A stretch of DNA of 43,386 nt from a virus: IMG/VR virus record IMGVR_UViG_3300010391_000188, positions 1 through 43,386 of that record; one strand, 5' to 3'. Positions 38,771 through 43,386 of the stretch are shown piece after piece. How positions within the stretch are numbered: the stretch's first letter is position 1; each line of letters starts with the position of its first letter. The notes beneath the pieces were generated by a model that saw only the letters and a list, made by a program, of their open reading frames with translations, was not told the DNA's origin and did not search any database. The position numbers and the translations under genes were made by a program.

Positions 38771-40678
38771 ATGCCAATAAACCCTGCCGATATTACGTGG
38801 GACGAGACACCGAAGGCGTCTGATATTACATGGGACAGCGAACCGGCAATAGACCCGTCCAGCATTACCTGGGATTCTCCTACGCCCGACTTCTCCGGAC
38901 AGGCCCAGGGGCAAGAAACAGACAAGCCGTTCTTGAGCCGCGCCCTTGACATGGCCAGCCAATACCTGAATGTCCCGAACCTTGTTGAGACTGCAAAAGG
39001 ATTTGCCGCTCCGTTCACCGAAATGCTGCCGGCCGCAGGCACGGCCATAATGGACGCGACCATTGACCCGGCACAGGCAGCTAGGGACCTTGTTGATTCT
39101 CTTGGACGTGTGGACTACGGACAGGTATTGACCGACACCGCCAATGTGGTAGGGCAACCGCTTGGCATCGATACTGCGGAACTTATACGGCATCCGCTTG
39201 ACACACTGGCGGCACAGCCCCATAACTTCGTAAGAAACTGGACGGAACAACCCTGGACATCGGCGGGAAATGCGGCGATAGTTGCAGGAGCATTGAGGCC
39301 ACATGGAGCCGAACCAACCCCCACTCCTGACCTTAGAACCGCACCGGAGATTAAACCCGGCTTCGACCCATACGCACCCGCGCCGGCAGAAGTTCCACGT
39401 GAAGCAACACCGGCCCCGGAAACCGTTACCTACGTCAAACCGGATACGATACCGCAGGACCATAGCATCGGTAAGGACTACAACGGCGACATGATTTCAT
39501 GGTTACGGGACAAGGGCGGTCTGGACCCGGCAAAGTGGCGTGAACTCGGGCTTGGTGGAGAGGCGGAAATATTCTCAAATAAAGAGACGGATTCCAGCGG
39601 GCTTGCCACAAAGAACGGCATGGGACCCGACGCAGCAGTTGAACAGGCTATACAGGATGGATTCTTGCCGGAAGGTTCTACGCCTGCCGACTTCCATAAT
39701 AAGGCAGTTGAACTATTTCAGGCAGGCAAGTTCGAGACGAACCCGGAGAAGGCATACCAGAAGGCACTTGAGGAGAAGTACGGGCCACTCGACGCAGTAC
39801 AGCATTCACCGGAAGTGGAAAAGCGAACCAGCCTTGAACGCAGGACCCGCTACGATGAAGCGGTTGCAAAGGGCGACACGGAAGGAGCATGGAGAGTAGC
39901 CAACGAGGATACTTTGACTGGCCTTCCCAACGCAGACCTTTGGGCGGCTGACCTGCCGAAAGCGGAAGCGGCAGGAAAATACATTGCGACCGGCGACGTG
40001 TCCGGCCTGAAATGGGTAAATGACACCTACGGCCACAACGCAGGAAACAATCTTGTCGCCGCGATAGGCAAAGCCCTGAAAGACGAGGGCTTGGACGCTT
40101 ACCGTTCCGGCAAGGGCGACGAGTTTTCCGCCATCTTCGACAACCACGAAATAGCCGCCGAAAAATTAAAGTCTTTACAAAACAGAATTTCCGAGGCTAT
40201 AATTGAATTAGATACGCCGGACGGTCCGGTACACATCAACGGAGTGAGGTTCGACTATGGACACGGCCCCGACTTCAAGACCGCAGACACAGCCCTCTAC
40301 GACGCCAGAGCAGCCGCAGAAGCAGCCGGTACGCGTAATCCAGTTAGAGGGGGGAAGCCTTACGGAGTTGAAGAAACTCTGCCCCAGTGGCTTCAAGATT
40401 GGAAAGGTTTACCTTCCGAAGAAGTAGCGCCCGCGTTTAAACCGTGGGATACCACGCAACCCGTTTCGTCTGCCGTTTATCATGGCACTAAAGCCCCCCT
40501 AACTAAAATAACCGATGCTTCACCAATGGCATATGGCGATAGTCGCGCTTTGTTCGGCCCAGGTCTTTATCTTACCGACAACCCCGACGTGGCCAAAGGA
40601 TATAGCGAAACTAAGGGTAAGGGCGTAGCAGGCAAAGTCTTTGAGGGTACGCTCAATAATGCAAAATTCTTGACCTGA
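38771..40678 (+). CDS. Polyvalent internal/ejected protein, N-terminal part: GGDEF-like and ADP-ribosyltransferase domains
   Basis: The 635-residue frame holds, in order, three ITWD repeats (residues 8, 19, 32), a helical region, the motif PGFDPYAP, and a domain with SWLRDKGGLDPAKWRELGLG. A GGDEF-like domain follows (DTLTGLPN at 380-387, DVSGLKWVNDTYGHNAGNN, RSGKGDEF at 445-452). An ADP-ribosyltransferase start comes last: YHGT with His571 and GPGLYLTDNPDVAKGY with Tyr600. The frame stops at 40676-40678 inside the ART domain, whose remainder is in the -1 frame. Ejected polyvalent proteins act in the host at entry, so this may be an effector. Confidence 0.7.
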   Translation: MPINPADITWDETPKASDITWDSEPAIDPSSITWDSPTPDFSGQAQGQETDKPFLSRALDMASQYLNVPNLVETAKGFAAPFTEMLPAAGTAIMDATIDPAQAARDLVDSLGRVDYGQVLTDTANVVGQPLGIDTAELIRHPLDTLAAQPHNFVRNWTEQPWTSAGNAAIVAGALRPHGAEPTPTPDLRTAPEIKPGFDPYAPAPAEVPREATPAPETVTYVKPDTIPQDHSIGKDYNGDMISWLRDKGGLDPAKWRELGLGGEAEIFSNKETDSSGLATKNGMGPDAAVEQAIQDGFLPEGSTPADFHNKAVELFQAGKFETNPEKAYQKALEEKYGPLDAVQHSPEVEKRTSLERRTRYDEAVAKGDTEGAWRVANEDTLTGLPNADLWAADLPKAEAAGKYIATGDVSGLKWVNDTYGHNAGNNLVAAIGKALKDEGLDAYRSGKGDEFSAIFDNHEIAAEKLKSLQNRISEAIIELDTPDGPVHINGVRFDYGHGPDFKTADTALYDARAAAEAAGTRNPVRGGKPYGVEETLPQWLQDWKGLPSEEVAPAFKPWDTTQPVSSAVYHGTKAPLTKITDASPMAYGDSRALFGPGLYLTDNPDVAKGYSETKGKGVAGKVFEGTLNNAKFLT

Positions 40679-43386
40679 ATCGTCCACTTGGAGAACATGA
40701 GTTTAACATCTTTGCGGATGAATTACGGCGCCTTGATGCAGATGAAAAAACGATTACAAGTCTACGTGGGCAATCTGGCATAGATGCCATAAATGAACTC
40801 AAGGAAACCATAGCAGATCAAGGCAACTACACAGTCTATGACGCCGCCGAAGTTTTCAATTCCGTGCATGTAGAATTGGAACGTCTTGGCTACGACGGAT
40901 TCAGGCACGAAGGCGGTAAATTCAGAGGCAAGGATTACGGCCCGCATAATGTGGCCGTGCTATTTGATACTGGCGGAGAAAGAGGCATATCAGAGAGAAT
41001 TACGCCCAAAACGACATCCGCGTTTGACCAGCCTATCACATCCGAGGGCAGTCTTGCCAAAGACCGCGCCCAGGCGGAAATAAATTCATCCATTACCAGC
41101 GCGAAACCAAACGCCACAAGCGGAATAGGCAATGACAGCCTGTTCTCTGGCGGACTTGCCCCGGATATGTTCGACAAGACCATGAAGGCCGTGGACTTCC
41201 AGAACGTAGCGGGTGGTAATACGCCTGTTGGGGCGCGCCCCTTGCCCCGTACAGCCGAGACCCTTGTCAATAAAATGGAAGTACCCCGCGCCACATCCGC
41301 CGCGACTGAGGCCATTGTGCGCAACAACATGGACCTCTACGACAACATCGCCGCCAAGACGGTTGACCAGATAACAGCAGAAGGACGCGACAAAGGCTTG
41401 ACGATGGACGACATAAAACGCGACTTCAACAAGGAAGGCGTGATATACAACGATTACCAAACCCGCTCCCTTGGAGAAATGGCAACAGCCGTCACCGATG
41501 ATATGACAAGCCGATGGGCGGACATGAACAAAGAGGAACGAACCGCCGCCCTCGAAAACGCCATATACGCCAACATGTCTTATTTAAAGGTCGGCACGGA
41601 ACAGGGCCGGGCCCTACGCATGAGAGCGGCCAAGATTAACCCGGAAGGCGCATTGGAGGCCGAGGCGTTCCGTACACTCATGCGGAAACTGAAAAAAGAA
41701 GGTTTCGGAGAAGAAGAAATCAAGCGCACCCTGGACGGTGTTGACCTATCCAAGCCGGAAGAAGTACTGCGGAAGATACAGGAACTTAACAAGCCCACAA
41801 TCGGGGATATGATATTTGAGGGGTGGAGCAATATCGGACTTCTCGGAAACCCCGTCACCCAGGCGTCAAACATACTCGGTAATATCGGCGCCCTTACTCT
41901 CAAGGCTCCCGCCCGGATGTTGGCCGGAACGTTCGACGCGGCAGCTACAAAGTTATTCCCGAAGGCATTTGGCAGTGAACGCAACGTCTACGCCTCCGAA
42001 GGCTACAAGATGGCGACCTCGTTGATTCAGGGCGTCAAGGAAGGCGGACAGAGAGCCGTCTACTCATGGGTAAATGAAATGACCATGGGCGACGCGTCCA
42101 AGCTTGACGTACGTTCCAGAACGGCCATACCGGGAAAGACGGGCCAGGTTATACGCTCATTGGGTTACAAGCCCCTGACTTTTATGGACGAGTTTTTCAA
42201 GGGTGTTATCGGGGCCGGAGAAAGAAACGCGCTTGCCTTCCGTGAGGCGTCTAAGGAAGGTTTGACCGGGGAAGCACTCAAACAGCGTGTCATGCAGTTG
42301 AACGAGCAGCCGACCCTTGAGATGATAAAGGCTATAGACAAGGAACAGACGCATTGGACGTACCAGGATGAATTAGGCAAGGTAATGAAGTCTGCAATGC
42401 GCCTCAGGAATATAACACCGACCGCTCGCTACATTGTGCCTTTCGTTAAGACCGCCACAAATCTTGTTAAGATGGGCGCCGTGGAACTTACCCCTGCCGG
42501 ATATGTGCGTGTTGCCGGGAAGCTCCTATACGGCAAGGAAAACGGATTTTTCGAGAAGTACGGCGGTAAGGCCCAGGTGCTTGAGGATTTATCGAAGGCG
42601 ACCATCGGCAGCGTCATAACTGCCATGATAGCGCAGCAGGCGTTTGAAGGCAACATTACCGGCAACGGGCCGAAGGACAAGAACCAACGGGCGGCACTTA
42701 TGGCGACCGGATGGAGGCCGCAAAGTTTCAAGATAGGAGATAACTATGTTTCGTATTCCAGGATAGAGCCGTTCGCAACACTCATGGGGACCACGGCAGA
42801 CCTTGTTGAAGCCTTCAAAATGTACGAGGGCGGAGAGACAGACAAGATCGCGGGCAAACTTACCATGGCATGGGGTCGTAACCTCTTAAATAAAACCATG
42901 ATGCAAGGACTCAATAACTTTAACCAGGCACTCTCAGACCCGGCTCAATACGGTGACAAATGGATACAGGGATTCGCCGGGACCTTAGTTCCTTCCTTTG
43001 TCGGTCAGGTTGCAAAGGCGGACGATCCCTACATCCGGGAAGTGAACTCAGCCCTGGACGCCATGCAAAACCGCTTGCCGGTGATGAAAGACGACCTGCC
43101 TATGCGATTTGATATCTGGGGCCGTCCTCTGGTACGTCAGAACGTCGAGGACAAGACCGGTAATTTCCTGATTAACCTCTTGTCACCCATTACCATATCC
43201 GGCAAATCTGAGGACCCGGTAGATGCTGAGATGGTGAGAATCCAGATGTTTAAGGGACAACCTGGCCGGACGGTAACGGTAAATGGAGAAAAACGGAAAC
43301 TTACAGATACCGAGTACGAGGCGTACGCTAAAGTTACCGGGATGCAGTCTTATGTAATAGTATCCGGCAAAATCAGAAAGTGGAAA
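40660..43386 (+). CDS. Polyvalent protein, C-terminal part in the -1 frame, running off the window
   Basis: This frame is open from 40660 to the window end. It continues the ART domain (DLNRPLGEHEFNIFADELRR; GYDGFRHEGG with the likely catalytic Glu at 40909-40911; YGPHNVAVLFD). It then runs into long helices and a segment FEGWSNIGLLGNPVTQASNI then LGNIGALTLKAP, found in large phage internal proteins. Hydrophobic segments follow (IGSVITAMIAQQAF). No in-frame ATG occurs before 41167. Joined to 1-15 it would end RKNN. A one-base insertion near 40663-40666 (AAAA) would join the two frames into about 1,540 residues. Confidence 0.7.

Larger units (their letters stand above)
1..43386. mobile_element. 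Temperate podovirus-type phage genome, probably complete and circularly permuted
   Basis: The window carries integrase, attP, repressor, recombination and replication genes, terminase, portal, capsid, lysis and tail genes in the usual order of a temperate tailed phage. No tail-tube or tape-measure gene is visible, and the portal (P22-like) and adaptor (gp4-like) families point to a short-tailed virion. The tRNA fragment at 181-225 lacks its 5' half, so the sequence left of it is phage DNA and not host DNA. The final open frame ends in phase with a stop at 13-15 if the ends are joined. No host gene was recognised. Confidence 0.8.

Overview
This window looks like the complete, or very nearly complete, genome of a temperate, short-tailed (podovirus-type) bacteriophage of a Gram-negative-like bacterium, opened inside one large gene. 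Three things support this. An integrase gene sits next to the 3' half of a tRNA-Gly(CCC) gene (181-225) whose 5' half is missing, as expected for attP and not for attL of an integrated prophage. The last reading frame runs off the right edge and, if the two ends are joined, continues for four codons to a TGA at 13-15. The morphogenesis genes form one set: terminase, P22-type portal, scaffold, N4-gp56-type capsid, gp4-like adaptor and lysis genes, with no tape-measure gene. The host cannot be named. Strong AGGAGG ribosome sites, sigma70-type promoters, a sigma54-like element and several Sec signal peptides fit a Gram-negative host. 

Layout. 1-2513: attP, a terminator, then leftward integrase, a signal-peptide-bearing HNH protein and two small membrane proteins. 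2514-3119: leftward XRE repressor and a divergent operator/promoter region. 3168-7061: rightward early genes (two excisionase-like HTH proteins, several tiny proteins, Gp157, a putative single-strand annealing protein). 7117-8611: replication initiator with an unusual ATT start and four 11-bp iterons inside the gene, then a loader-like protein. 8636-16909: a dense accessory operon of about 20 small genes, many with Cys pairs, including a radical SAM protein, an ASCH protein, a DEDD exonuclease and a VRR-NUC nuclease. 16906-19025: a regulatory zone with a sigma70 promoter, about 230 nt of highly foldable sequence, a sigma54-like element, a TerS-like gene, five DnaA boxes, another promoter with three small genes, and an attenuator-like terminator. 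19043-43386: late genes. 

The late genes run: small basic protein, secreted protein, terminase large subunit, portal, scaffold, capsid, decoration-like protein, secreted protein, gp4-like adaptor, lysis block (27192-28921), a PHP-hydrolase/beta-helix tail protein, secreted and Ig-like proteins, a hub-like protein, a fibre, and three consecutive proteins sharing a GFDPY motif. The last of these is a giant polyvalent protein with a GGDEF-like domain and an ADP-ribosyltransferase domain that is interrupted by a -1 frameshift. 

The strongest candidates for undescribed biology are the structured RNA and promoter cluster before the late genes, the polyvalent GGDEF/ART protein, the group of late proteins with Sec signal peptides, and two separate origin-like elements (iterons at 7.5 kb and DnaA boxes at 17.8-18.0 kb).
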